Positions 49,614-57,365 of a DNA stretch of 64,000 nucleotides are shown here, piece by piece (the first letter of the stretch is position 1; every line of letters starts with the position of its first letter). The position numbers and the translations under genes are program-made. The stretch is from the NCBI RefSeq assembly GCF_023715145.1, contig NZ_JAMBNP010000010.1, positions 170,295-234,294 on the forward strand, written 5' to 3'. Source of the stretch: Paenibacillus glycanilyticus. GTDB taxonomy: Bacteria > Bacillota > Bacilli > Paenibacillales > Paenibacillaceae. The notes under the pieces are model-generated. The model had not been told where the DNA came from, made no database searches, and saw only the letters and a program-made list of their open reading frames with translations.

Positions 49614-50594
49614 ATGAAGTACACCTATTTGGGCCAATCTGGCCTTCGTGTGAGCCGGCTTTGCCTGGGAACGATGAATTTTGGCGTGGATACGGATGAG
49701 AAGGAAGCATTCCGCATTATGGATGCAGCGCTTGACGCAGGCATTAATTTTTTTGATACCGCGAATATTTACGGCTGGGGCGAGAATTCCGGCCGAACGG
49801 AAGAGATTATCGGACAATGGTTTGCTCAAGGCGGCGGCCGTCGCGAGAAAACGGTGCTCGCTACCAAAGTATACGGCGACATGCATGATGCTTATGACGG
49901 TCCAAACCGCGAAGCAGGTCTTTCTGCCTATAAAATTCGCCGTCATCTTGAAGGCTCGCTGCGCCGTCTTCAAACGGATCATATCGAGCTGTACCAGATG
50001 CATCACGTTGACCGGAGCGTGAACTGGAATGAGCTGTGGGGAGCTTTCGAGACGGCGGTTCACCAAGGCAAAATCGGCTATGTAGGGTCGAGCAACTTTG
50101 CGGGCTGGGATATTGCGGTCGCGCAAGGGGAAGCGAAGGCGAGAGGCGTACTCGGTCTTGTCTCCGAGCAGCACAAATACAACCTGCTCTGCCGTCTGCC
50201 GGAGCTGGAGGTTCTGCCGGCTTCGAAGGCGCTTGGTCTTGGCGTTATTCCATGGAGCCCGCTTGATGGAGGTCTCTTATCCGGCAGCCACCGCCGCGGC
50301 GGTTCGGGCAGAAGGAGCGGAGAGAACAATGAGAACTTCGCGAAAGTAAAACATCAGCTGGATGCTTACGGGGCATTTTGCGATGAGCTGGGCGAATCGG
50401 AGGATCTGGTCTCGCTGGCATGGCTGCTTGCGAATCCGGCGGTTACGGCACCGATTATCGGGGTACGCACGCTTGAGCAGTTCGAGCGTTCGCTGCGCGC
50501 GGTTGAATTGGCGCTTGACGAGTCGACGCTGAAACGCATCGACGAGATTTTCCCGGGTCCAGGCGCAGACGCGCCGAAAGCCTACGCTTGGTAA
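49614..50594 (+). CDS. aldo/keto reductase
   Basis: A 326-residue NAD(P)H-dependent oxidoreductase. It starts MKYTYLGQSGLRVSRLCLGTMNFG, with the catalytic residues in INFFDTANIYGWGEN (Asp and Tyr), VLATKVYG (Lys) and LYQMHHVD (His). The cofactor site near the end is IIGVRTLEQFERSL. It resembles the YccK/YhdN/PdxI-type family; the substrate is unknown. ATG 49614 has GGGAGTG upstream; the frame is open to GTG 49596. It is separate from the divergent glycosyltransferase gene. Confidence 0.93.
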   Translation: MKYTYLGQSGLRVSRLCLGTMNFGVDTDEKEAFRIMDAALDAGINFFDTANIYGWGENSGRTEEIIGQWFAQGGGRREKTVLATKVYGDMHDAYDGPNREAGLSAYKIRRHLEGSLRRLQTDHIELYQMHHVDRSVNWNELWGAFETAVHQGKIGYVGSSNFAGWDIAVAQGEAKARGVLGLVSEQHKYNLLCRLPELEVLPASKALGLGVIPWSPLDGGLLSGSHRRGGSGRRSGENNENFAKVKHQLDAYGAFCDELGESEDLVSLAWLLANPAVTAPIIGVRTLEQFERSLRAVELALDESTLKRIDEIFPGPGADAPKAYAW

Positions 50595-50639
50595 TTTCTC
50601 AAGCGGTAAGCCGTCGGCGCGCCGTAATGGAATCATAAA

Positions 50640-51908
50640 TTAGATAAGAATATTAAAGAGGACGGGATCCTTGTTCAGTTCAACGAACTGGAAGCCTTTC
50701 TTCTGCATCCGCCCGATAAGCGGCGCGTAGTCCTCGCGCTGCTTGAGCTCAACGCCGACAAGGGCAGGTCCGTTGTCTTTATTATGCTTCTTCGTATACT
50801 CGAAGCGGGTAATATCGTCATTTGGACCAAGGACATCATCGAGGAATTCTCGGAGCGCTCCGGCTCGCTGTGGAAAGCTAAGCATGAAATAATGCTTCAG
50901 TCCTTCATAGATGAGCGAGCGCTCTTTGATTTCCTGCATCCGGTCGACGTCGTTGTTGCCGCCGCTGATGATGCAGACAACCGTCTTGCCCGCAATCTCG
51001 TCGCGGAGCATATCCAGCGCGGCAATCGGCAATGCGCCGGCAGGCTCGGCAACGATCGCGTTCTCGTTGTACAAATCAAGCAGCGTCGTGCAGATCTTGC
51101 CTTCGGGAACGGTCCGTACGTCGTCGAGCAGCTCGCGGCAGATCGCAAAGGTCATGTCGCCAATCCGTTTGACGGCAGCGCCGTCCACGAATTTGTCGAT
51201 ATGCTCGAGCGGCGTCACTTCGCCGGCATCAAGAGAGAGGCGGAGCGACGGCGCGCCTTCCGGCTCTACGCCGATAACCTTCGTTTGGGGAGAGACGGTC
51301 TTCACGTAAGATGCGATGCCTGCTACCAGACCGCCGCCGCCGACGGAAGCCAGCACATAATCCGGTACGGTCTCAGCCGCTTCCATCAGCTCCTGGCCAA
51401 CGGTTCCGTTGCCCGCGATGATCTTCGGATCGTCGAATGGATGAATGAAAGCCATGCCGCTGCGTGCGCTTTCGGCAACAGCTTCGGCGTAAGCATCGTC
51501 AAACGTATCGCCGGTCAGAATGACCTCGACAAAATCGCCGCCGAAGAAGGAGACCTGGTTCACCTTTTGCCGCGGCGTTGTGCTTGGCATATAGATTTTT
51601 CCCTGCACGCCAAGAGCCTGGCAGGAGTAAGCAACTCCTTGCGCATGATTGCCCGCGCTTGCGCAGACGACGCCTGCTGCGAGACGTTCGGGTGCCATAG
51701 AGCGCATCAGATGGTAAGCGCCCCGGATTTTGAACGAACGGACGATCTGCAGATCCTCGCGCTTCAGGTAGACGTTACAGCCGTAGCGTTCGGAGAGTAC
51801 GCGGTTATATTGTAAAGGTGTGCGGGTAATAACATCCTTAAGATGCATTTGTGCATGAACGATATCTTCTAGTCCGATCTTGGTGGAATAGGATGATGGG
51901 TATTCCAT
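50640..51908 (-). CDS. ilvA: threonine dehydratase
   Basis: A 422-residue PLP enzyme that deaminates threonine to 2-oxobutanoate for isoleucine synthesis. The PLP lysine is K60 in RSFKIRGAYH, the phosphate-binding loop is SVGGGGLVAGIA (about 190), and CIISGGNND (about 310) is the last conserved site. A C-terminal ACT-like regulatory region (about 330-422; FMLSFPQRAGALREFLDDVLG) is present, as in the Bacillus type, so isoleucine feedback is likely. GAGGTG lies 9 bases upstream of ATG 51908. The upstream gap is too short for a T-box leader; the other ilv genes are elsewhere. Confidence 0.95.
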   Translation of the reverse strand: MEYPSSYSTKIGLEDIVHAQMHLKDVITRTPLQYNRVLSERYGCNVYLKREDLQIVRSFKIRGAYHLMRSMAPERLAAGVVCASAGNHAQGVAYSCQALGVQGKIYMPSTTPRQKVNQVSFFGGDFVEVILTGDTFDDAYAEAVAESARSGMAFIHPFDDPKIIAGNGTVGQELMEAAETVPDYVLASVGGGGLVAGIASYVKTVSPQTKVIGVEPEGAPSLRLSLDAGEVTPLEHIDKFVDGAAVKRIGDMTFAICRELLDDVRTVPEGKICTTLLDLYNENAIVAEPAGALPIAALDMLRDEIAGKTVVCIISGGNNDVDRMQEIKERSLIYEGLKHYFMLSFPQRAGALREFLDDVLGPNDDITRFEYTKKHNKDNGPALVGVELKQREDYAPLIGRMQKKGFQFVELNKDPVLFNILI

Positions 51909-52005
51909 AATAAAGTCACCTCATTAATAGTCGCAATTCGACAAACATTGATGATTCATTATAGCACTATCTTTGTTTTTATGTAGGAGAAAAGGGGGAG
52001 GTATT

Positions 52006-52554
52006 ATGTTCCGATTGTTGAAATGGTCGATTATTATCGTCCTCCTGCTGGCTGCCGTTGCCGTAGGCGGGGGCCTATGGCTCAAATCGTATGTGGCCCC
52101 ATCCGAGAAGCTTAATTTAGCATATGATCCCGTCTCGATAAAGGATAAAGCCGCTCAGATGATACAGACGCTCAAGCCGGAGATCGTGCTGTCCGAAGCG
52201 GACGTGAACAATTTGATCAAAAGCCAGCTGCAAAGCGGAGGCTCGGGATCATTGCCGCCGGACACCACGCTTGACGGAGCGCGCTTTGAGCTTGGCGGCG
52301 ACAAGCTGATTGCCCATCTGAATATGACGTACCGCAATATCCTGCCGCTTGGCATGCTGGCCACGTATAAGATGACCTGGCAGGCACCCAATCTTATCCT
52401 TGAGCCTTTATCCTTGACCGTCAAGGATTATGATCTGGGGCGGAAGCGTCTGGACCGGATTGTTGTCCCGATTGAGCTCCCGAGCCTGATTGCGATCCGC
52501 GATATACAGTTTCAGGACAAACAGATTAGGATACGACTTCAGCTCCGGCTGTAG
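52006..52554 (+). CDS. YpmS/DUF2140-like membrane-anchored protein
   Basis: A 182-residue protein with one N-terminal membrane helix (about residues 5-27) and an extracytoplasmic domain. The pattern EIVLSEADVNNLIKSQL and HLNMTYRNILPLGMLATYKMTW resembles the YpmS (DUF2140) family, whose members have a fold related to lipid-binding proteins; the function is unknown. AAAGGGGGAGG lies 6 bases before ATG 52006; the frame upstream to 51973 is not needed. It is divergent from ilvA. Confidence 0.75.
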   Translation: MFRLLKWSIIIVLLLAAVAVGGGLWLKSYVAPSEKLNLAYDPVSIKDKAAQMIQTLKPEIVLSEADVNNLIKSQLQSGGSGSLPPDTTLDGARFELGGDKLIAHLNMTYRNILPLGMLATYKMTWQAPNLILEPLSLTVKDYDLGRKRLDRIVVPIELPSLIAIRDIQFQDKQIRIRLQLRL

Positions 52555-52561
52555 CGGGCTC

Positions 52562-52603
52562 AAAAAAAAGATGACTCCTGAAGTGCAGAAGTCATCTTTC
52601 TTA
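52562..52603. terminator. bidirectional terminator between convergent genes
   Basis: AAAGATGACT and AGTCATCTTT around a loop of about 13 bases, with A and T runs on either side. It touches the stop of the following minus-strand gene. Confidence 0.8.
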
Positions 52604-52882
52604 TAACGATTGGCCGTTATTCGCGCGCTGCGAAGCGATATATAAAGCAAGGTATATAATCCCCGAGACGACGGCTAACAAGAAGCCTAGACTGGAGAGG
52701 AATCCAAAGATAAACAGGGGTGCCGGGCTTGGCTCCGTGTAGTAAAAATCAGTGAATCTATCAGAATTATTTATGACTTTGAAAAAGTAAATTACGCTTG
52801 AGACCGTCCCGAGCAGCCAGACGACCACTCCCGTAATGATAAGGTATAGCAAGGTTTTTTTTGATTTTGCTTGCAAGGTCAT
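52601..52882 (-). CDS. 93-residue two-helix membrane protein
   Basis: A small protein with two membrane segments (about 10-33 and 55-80) joined by an acidic external loop (NNSDRFTDFYYTEPSPAP). AGGGG lies just before ATG 52882. The family is not recognised; the terminator is shared with the preceding gene. Confidence 0.75.
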   Translation of the reverse strand: MTLQAKSKKTLLYLIITGVVVWLLGTVSSVIYFFKVINNSDRFTDFYYTEPSPAPLFIFGFLSSLGFLLAVVSGIIYLALYIASQRANNGQSL

Positions 52883-53049
52883 ATTCCCCTTTATTGTAGT
52901 TAAAACCGCTAATGTAACAACAGGAGTATATCATAAAAGTTAAATACTGGGTAATAATGTTGAAGTTATCATGATATGCAATCCATATGTTGAACTTGGT
53001 AGAATTTACTCATATAATGAGAAAAAACGTTACGGTAAGGGATCATATC

Positions 53050-54060
53050 GTGGACAAAAAAATAGTGGATGTTGCGAAGCGGGCAGGCGTATCCGCCGCT
53101 ACGGTATCGCGGGTGTTGAACGAGAGCAGTCTTGTATCGGAGAAAACGAAAATTAAGGTGCTCAAAGCCATCGAGGAGATGGATTATCATCCGAATGCGG
53201 CAGCCAAGCATCTGCGTTCCCAACGGACGATGACGCTTGGCATTATCGTTCCGGATATTAACGTATCTTATTTCTCCGAGATTATTAAAGGCATTGAGAA
53301 TAAGGCGTACGCCCATAAATATAAAGTGCTTATCTGCGACTCGGACAACCAGATCGAGAAGGAGATGGAGTATCTGGGTCTGCTGCCGGACAAGACGGTG
53401 GACGGCATGATTTTGGTTACGCCTCGCGTCAGTGACGATACCATTAATGAGTATGTTCAAAAGGGCTACGTCATTGGGGTGGTTGGACGTGCGGTTGTGC
53501 ATGAGAATATATTGAGCTGCAAGACCGACAACGTGAAATTCTCGAATGAAGCGGTGCGTCATCTGGTCGAGCAAGGACATCAGCAGATTGCCTATATCGG
53601 CGGTTATTCGGATTCCTTGGAGAACTATGAGCGGATGGAAGGCTATATGAAAGCGCTGAAGGAAGGGAAGATTCCGTTTCTGCCGTCCCTCATTGATAAC
53701 GGTGATTTCGAGGAGACCGGCGGTTATCAGGCGTTCTGCCGTTTGTATGAGCGCAATCAGTCCTTCACGGCCGTCTATGCAGCCAATGACGAGATGGCGC
53801 TTGGCGTATACCGTGCCTGCCGGGAGAGAGGCATCCGCATTCCGGAGGATATGGCGGTCGTTGGCGTCGACAATAACCGGATTACGGAATATTTGCTGCC
53901 GTCTCTAAGTACCGTCGAACAGCCGAAGTATGAGATGGGAGCCCAGCTGACCGAGAATCTGATCGCCCAGATGAACGGCAATGAGCAGAGCGCGCAGAAG
54001 AAGCATGTGATCGAGTCCAGGTTAATTATAAGAGAATCATCCAGCTATAAACGTAAATAG
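53050..54060 (+). CDS. LacI family repressor (first of two paralogues)
   Basis: A 336-residue regulator. The helix-turn-helix (KIVDVAKRAGVSAATVSRVLN, about residues 5-25) and hinge (NAAAKHLRSQ) are followed by a periplasmic-binding-protein-like domain with EIIKGIENKA, ANDEMALGV and VGVDNNRIT motifs. GTG 53050 places the family start correctly and has AAGGGAT upstream; the frame is open to ATG 52987. The protein is clearly paralogous to the one encoded at 54379, over the full length. A terminator follows, so it is transcribed separately. Confidence 0.92.
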   Translation: MDKKIVDVAKRAGVSAATVSRVLNESSLVSEKTKIKVLKAIEEMDYHPNAAAKHLRSQRTMTLGIIVPDINVSYFSEIIKGIENKAYAHKYKVLICDSDNQIEKEMEYLGLLPDKTVDGMILVTPRVSDDTINEYVQKGYVIGVVGRAVVHENILSCKTDNVKFSNEAVRHLVEQGHQQIAYIGGYSDSLENYERMEGYMKALKEGKIPFLPSLIDNGDFEETGGYQAFCRLYERNQSFTAVYAANDEMALGVYRACRERGIRIPEDMAVVGVDNNRITEYLLPSLSTVEQPKYEMGAQLTENLIAQMNGNEQSAQKKHVIESRLIIRESSSYKRK

Positions 54061-54072
54061 AGGTAAGAGAGA

Positions 54073-54103
54073 AGAGACTGCCGCGGGCAGTTTCTTTTTT
54101 TTT
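54073..54103 (+). terminator. terminator after the first LacI gene
   Basis: GAGACTGCC and GGCAGTTTC around GC, then TTTTTTTT. Confidence 0.85.
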
Positions 54104-54193
54104 CGCCGGAATGCGTTGCGAATGTAATCGGAGAGCATAAATACGGGGAATTCCTTCATTTACGATGTAAACAGATCATTTTTCGCAGCATTA

Positions 54194-54207
54194 TGTTATC
54201 GATTTCA
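54194..54207. promoter_or_regulatory. LacI/CcpA-type operator (upstream site)
   Basis: TGTTATCGATTTCA shares 12 of 14 bases with the perfect palindrome at 54315-54328, about 120 bases further on. The rest of 54104-54300 shows no gene. Confidence 0.45.
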
Positions 54208-54313
54208 CAAAGTCTTGCATGTCTTCATCAGTTCTTAGAACACCAGAAAGCCCGTATCCACGCGGTTTTTGGCCAATTCTCTAAAAAACACGGACAAACT
54301 TTGAAAAATGTTA

Positions 54314-54342
54314 TTGAAATCGATTTCAGTCCATGCTAATAT
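54314..54342 (+). promoter_or_regulatory. promoter of the second LacI gene with overlapping operator
   Basis: TTGAAA (54314-54319), a 17-bp spacer and TAATAT (54337-54342). The perfect palindrome TGAAATCGATTTCA (54315-54328) overlaps the -35 box. It fits both a LacI-type operator and the CcpA cre consensus (TGWAANCGNTNWCA). Confidence 0.65.
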
Positions 54343-54378
54343 CTGTGTATATAAGTCAGGCAAAAAGAAAGTGATGCA

Positions 54379-55419
54379 ATGAATGATAGCAAGATCATTG
54401 ACGTAGCAAACCGGGCGAAGGTATCCGTGGCAACGGTATCCAGAGTGCTGAATCGTAGCGAGTTGGTCAGCGAGAAGACGAAGACGCGGGTGCTCGAAGC
54501 CATTCAGGAGATGAACTACACGCCAAATGCGATGGCCAAGAACCTGCGGTCCAAGAAAACAATGAAGATTGGCGTTGTTGTCGCGGACATTCAAGTCTCT
54601 TATTTCGCGGAGATTATTAAAGGCATCGAGAATATGGCAAACTCTCTCGACTACAACGTGATTATCTGTGATGCGCAGAACAAGAAGCAGAAGGAGCTTG
54701 AATATGTCTCCCTGCTGCAGAACAGAACCGTTGACGGCATGATCTTCGTTACCCCCGAGATGACAAATAAGGAAATCATCGGGCTGGTCGAAGACGGCTA
54801 CAGCGTAGGCGTAATCGGAAGGAACATTGACCATGAGCAAATTCCCTGCGCCTTCACCGATAACGTGAAGCTGGCCAGGGATGTCGTGAATCATCTGATC
54901 GAGCAGGGGCACGAGAGGATCGCGTTCCTGAGCGGATATGCGGATGCGATCGACAGCTACGAACGTCTTGAAGGTTATATGAAAGCGCTTCGAGACGCGG
55001 GGATGCCGTTTATCCCGGATCTCATCGATAACGGAGATTTCAACGAAGACGGCGGTTACCTCAGCTTCCTGCGGCTGCGCGAGAAGAATGCGGATTTCAC
55101 GGCAATCTTTACCGCTAACGACGAGATGGCCTTAGGCGTGTACAAAGCGTGCCAGCAGTTATCGATTCAGGTTCCGCAGCATTTGGCGATTGTGGGCGTT
55201 GATAACATCAGGCTCACGAAGTACATTGTGCCGCGGCTCAGCACCGTTGATCAGCCGAAATACACGATGGGGGCGCTGCTCACGGAGAAGCTGATTGACC
55301 AGATGAACAACAATGAGTTTAAGGACAGACGGATTTTTAAGGTAGAGTCCAAGCTGCTTATCCGGGAATCGTCGGTATTTAACAGAAACCCGGGGAACGG
55401 CAGCGCGGAAGCCTTGTAA
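54379..55419 (+). CDS. LacI family repressor (second paralogue)
   Basis: A 346-residue regulator with helix-turn-helix KIIDVANRAKVSVATVSRVLN at the start, hinge NAMAKNLRSKK and ligand domain (SYFAEIIKGIENMANSL, ANDEMALGV, VGVDNIRLT). It shares well over half its residues with the gene at 53050, by eye. AAAGTGATG lies upstream of ATG 54379. An operator overlaps its own promoter and a related site lies before the sugar operon, so it is the most likely local regulator. Its stop codon lies in the loop of the terminator. Confidence 0.92.
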   Translation: MNDSKIIDVANRAKVSVATVSRVLNRSELVSEKTKTRVLEAIQEMNYTPNAMAKNLRSKKTMKIGVVVADIQVSYFAEIIKGIENMANSLDYNVIICDAQNKKQKELEYVSLLQNRTVDGMIFVTPEMTNKEIIGLVEDGYSVGVIGRNIDHEQIPCAFTDNVKLARDVVNHLIEQGHERIAFLSGYADAIDSYERLEGYMKALRDAGMPFIPDLIDNGDFNEDGGYLSFLRLREKNADFTAIFTANDEMALGVYKACQQLSIQVPQHLAIVGVDNIRLTKYIVPRLSTVDQPKYTMGALLTEKLIDQMNNNEFKDRRIFKVESKLLIRESSVFNRNPGNGSAEAL

Positions 55420-55431
55420 GAAGGCTTTTTT
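55408..55431 (+). terminator. terminator overlapping the stop of the second LacI gene
   Basis: GAAGCCTT and AAGGCTTT arms; the TAA stop at 55417-55419 is in the loop. A TTTTTT run follows. Confidence 0.75.
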
Positions 55432-55443
55432 AATGCAGTAAAA

Positions 55444-55457
55444 AGAAATCGATTACA
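55444..55457 (+). promoter_or_regulatory. LacI/CcpA-type operator before the sugar operon
   Basis: AGAAATCGATTACA matches the 54315-54328 palindrome in 12 of 14 bases. It lies 37 bases before the first permease gene, just after the terminator. No clear -35/-10 pair was identified around it. Confidence 0.5.
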
Positions 55458-55493
55458 TTTATGTTTATTTTGATGTCACGGAGGAATGCCGGT

Positions 55494-56405
55494 ATGAAAG
55501 GTTTTTTCCAGGAGCTCGTACGGAATCGAATTTTGTTCCTCATGATTGCGCCTGCTTTGTTATTCTTTATAGTCTTTTCCTACGTTCCGATGGTGGGGGT
55601 CTACTACGCGTTCACCCGGTTCAGCTTTGACGGAGGACTCTTCGGAGGCGAATTCATCGGCTTCAAGAACTTCGAGTTTCTGTTCAACTCGGGCGTTCTG
55701 TGGAATCTGACGAAGAATACGGTGCTCTACAATATCGCCTTTATTATCATCAGCAACATTCTGCAGCTGGCATGCGCAATCTTCCTCAGCGAGCTGCCGG
55801 GCAAATGGTTCAAGAAGTCGACGCAGTCCATTATGTTCCTGCCGTTCTTCGTTTCGTTTGTCCTTGTAGGCGCTTTCGTATTTAACCTTTTCTCGAACAG
55901 CGGCGTCGTCAATACGATGCTGACGTCGATGGGGCTCCAAACCTATGACTTCTACATGCATACGGCGCCTTGGAAGTACATTATCGTCTTCTTCCACGTG
56001 TGGAAGGGACTTGGCTACGGCACGGTAATCTACCTGGCGGCGATTATGAGCGTCAGCGACGAATACCACGAAGCAGCCAAGATCGACGGAGCAAACATCT
56101 TCAAGCGGGTTAGGCATATTACGCTTCCGCTGCTTGTGCCAACGTTCATTCTGCTTATCCTGCTCAGCCTCGGCGGCATTCTGAAAGGGCAGTTCGACCT
56201 GTTCTATCAAATCATCGGCAACAACGGCATGCTCTACAACTCGACGGATATCATCGATACTTACGTTTATCGTTCGCTTGCGGTTAACTTCGATATCGGC
56301 ATGGGGACGGCAGCCGGTCTGTATCAATCGCTCTTTGGCTTCGTGTTAATTATTCTGGTTAACTACATTATTCGGAAGGTGCAGAAGGACTACGCACTGT
56401 TCTAG
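55494..56405 (+). CDS. ABC sugar transporter permease, LplB type
   Basis: A 303-residue membrane protein with six helices. The N-terminal segment (NRILFLMIAPALLFFIVFSYVPMVGVYYAF) and the EAA loop DEYHEAAKIDGANIFKRVRHITLPLL (about 200-225) are standard for CUT1-type polysaccharide permeases. GGAGG lies 9 bases before ATG 55494; an in-frame start exists at 55461. It is first in the six-gene operon, with the second permease 12 bases downstream. No ATPase is present; these systems share a common one such as MsmX. Confidence 0.93.
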   Translation: MKGFFQELVRNRILFLMIAPALLFFIVFSYVPMVGVYYAFTRFSFDGGLFGGEFIGFKNFEFLFNSGVLWNLTKNTVLYNIAFIIISNILQLACAIFLSELPGKWFKKSTQSIMFLPFFVSFVLVGAFVFNLFSNSGVVNTMLTSMGLQTYDFYMHTAPWKYIIVFFHVWKGLGYGTVIYLAAIMSVSDEYHEAAKIDGANIFKRVRHITLPLLVPTFILLILLSLGGILKGQFDLFYQIIGNNGMLYNSTDIIDTYVYRSLAVNFDIGMGTAAGLYQSLFGFVLIILVNYIIRKVQKDYALF

Positions 56406-56417
56406 GAGGGGATCGGC

Positions 56418-57305
56418 ATGAAAATTAAAATGGAAAAAGCAACAATCGTCTTTAACATCATTGGTTACGTGTTGATTACCATCTTGACCGTGCTGTGCCT
56501 GCTGCCATTCCTGCTCATCGTCTCCGGCTCCTTCACGCCGGAGATGCAGATCATATCCAAGGGCTTCAGTCTCATTCCGGAAACGTTCTCCCTGGATGCC
56601 TATAAGGCGGCTTTCAGCAATCCGAAGCAAATTTTCGAAGGCTACAAAGTAACGATCTTTATCACGGTGGCGGGTACGGCCGTTGGCTTGTTCTTAACCT
56701 CCATGGCGGGCTTCGTTCTCTCCCGCAAGGATTTCAAATACCGGGATCAGCTGTCGTTCTTTATCTACTTCACGACGCTGTTCAGCGGCGGCCTGATTCC
56801 ATGGTACATCCTGATTACGAAGCATCTTGATTTGAAAGACACCTACATGGCCTTAATCGTTCCGACGCTTCTTAGCGCCTGGAATATCATCCTGATGAAG
56901 AACTTCATGAAGTCGATACCGGATTCGATCGTTGAATCGGCCAAGATTGACGGAGCAGGCGAGTTTACGATTTACCTGAAGCTTATTCTGCCGCTGTCCG
57001 GTCCAGGCCTTGCCACAATCGGCTTGTTTATGGCACTAGGCTATTGGAACGACTGGTTCATGGCGAACTTGTTCATTACGAGCGAATCCCACTATCCGCT
57101 TCAATTCCTGCTGTACAAGATTCTCGCAAGCGCAGCCGTGCTGAAGACAAACGTGGCGGGCAATTTGTCTCCTACGTTCCAGCCGCCGGCTGAGACGCTC
57201 AAGATGGCAGCGGCCGTTATCGCGACGGGCCCTATCGTATTCTTGTATCCGTTCGTTCAGCGCTTCTTCGTTAAAGGGCTGACGATCGGGGCCGTGAAAG
57301 GTTAG
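56418..57305 (+). CDS. ABC sugar transporter permease, LplC/YtcP type
   Basis: A 295-residue second permease with six helices. The EAA loop PDSIVESAKIDGAGEFTIYLKLILPLSGPG (about 170-200) and the C-terminal PIVFLYPFVQRFFVKGLTIGAVKG are diagnostic. AGGAGGGG stands before ATG 56418. It pairs with the preceding permease to form the membrane pore. Confidence 0.94.
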   Translation: MKIKMEKATIVFNIIGYVLITILTVLCLLPFLLIVSGSFTPEMQIISKGFSLIPETFSLDAYKAAFSNPKQIFEGYKVTIFITVAGTAVGLFLTSMAGFVLSRKDFKYRDQLSFFIYFTTLFSGGLIPWYILITKHLDLKDTYMALIVPTLLSAWNIILMKNFMKSIPDSIVESAKIDGAGEFTIYLKLILPLSGPGLATIGLFMALGYWNDWFMANLFITSESHYPLQFLLYKILASAAVLKTNVAGNLSPTFQPPAETLKMAAAVIATGPIVFLYPFVQRFFVKGLTIGAVKG

Positions 57306-57365
57306 AACCGGACATTAGGCCGGCTAACATATAGGTTCACTAAATAAAAGGAGGAGTCATCAAGC

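Noticed and set aside
50784..51815. 343-codon plus-strand frame
   Set aside because: Complement of ilvA, which is unambiguous.
51909..52005. T-box leader for ilvA
   Set aside because: The gap upstream of ilvA is under 100 bases and lacks the specifier hairpins and the T-box core sequence.
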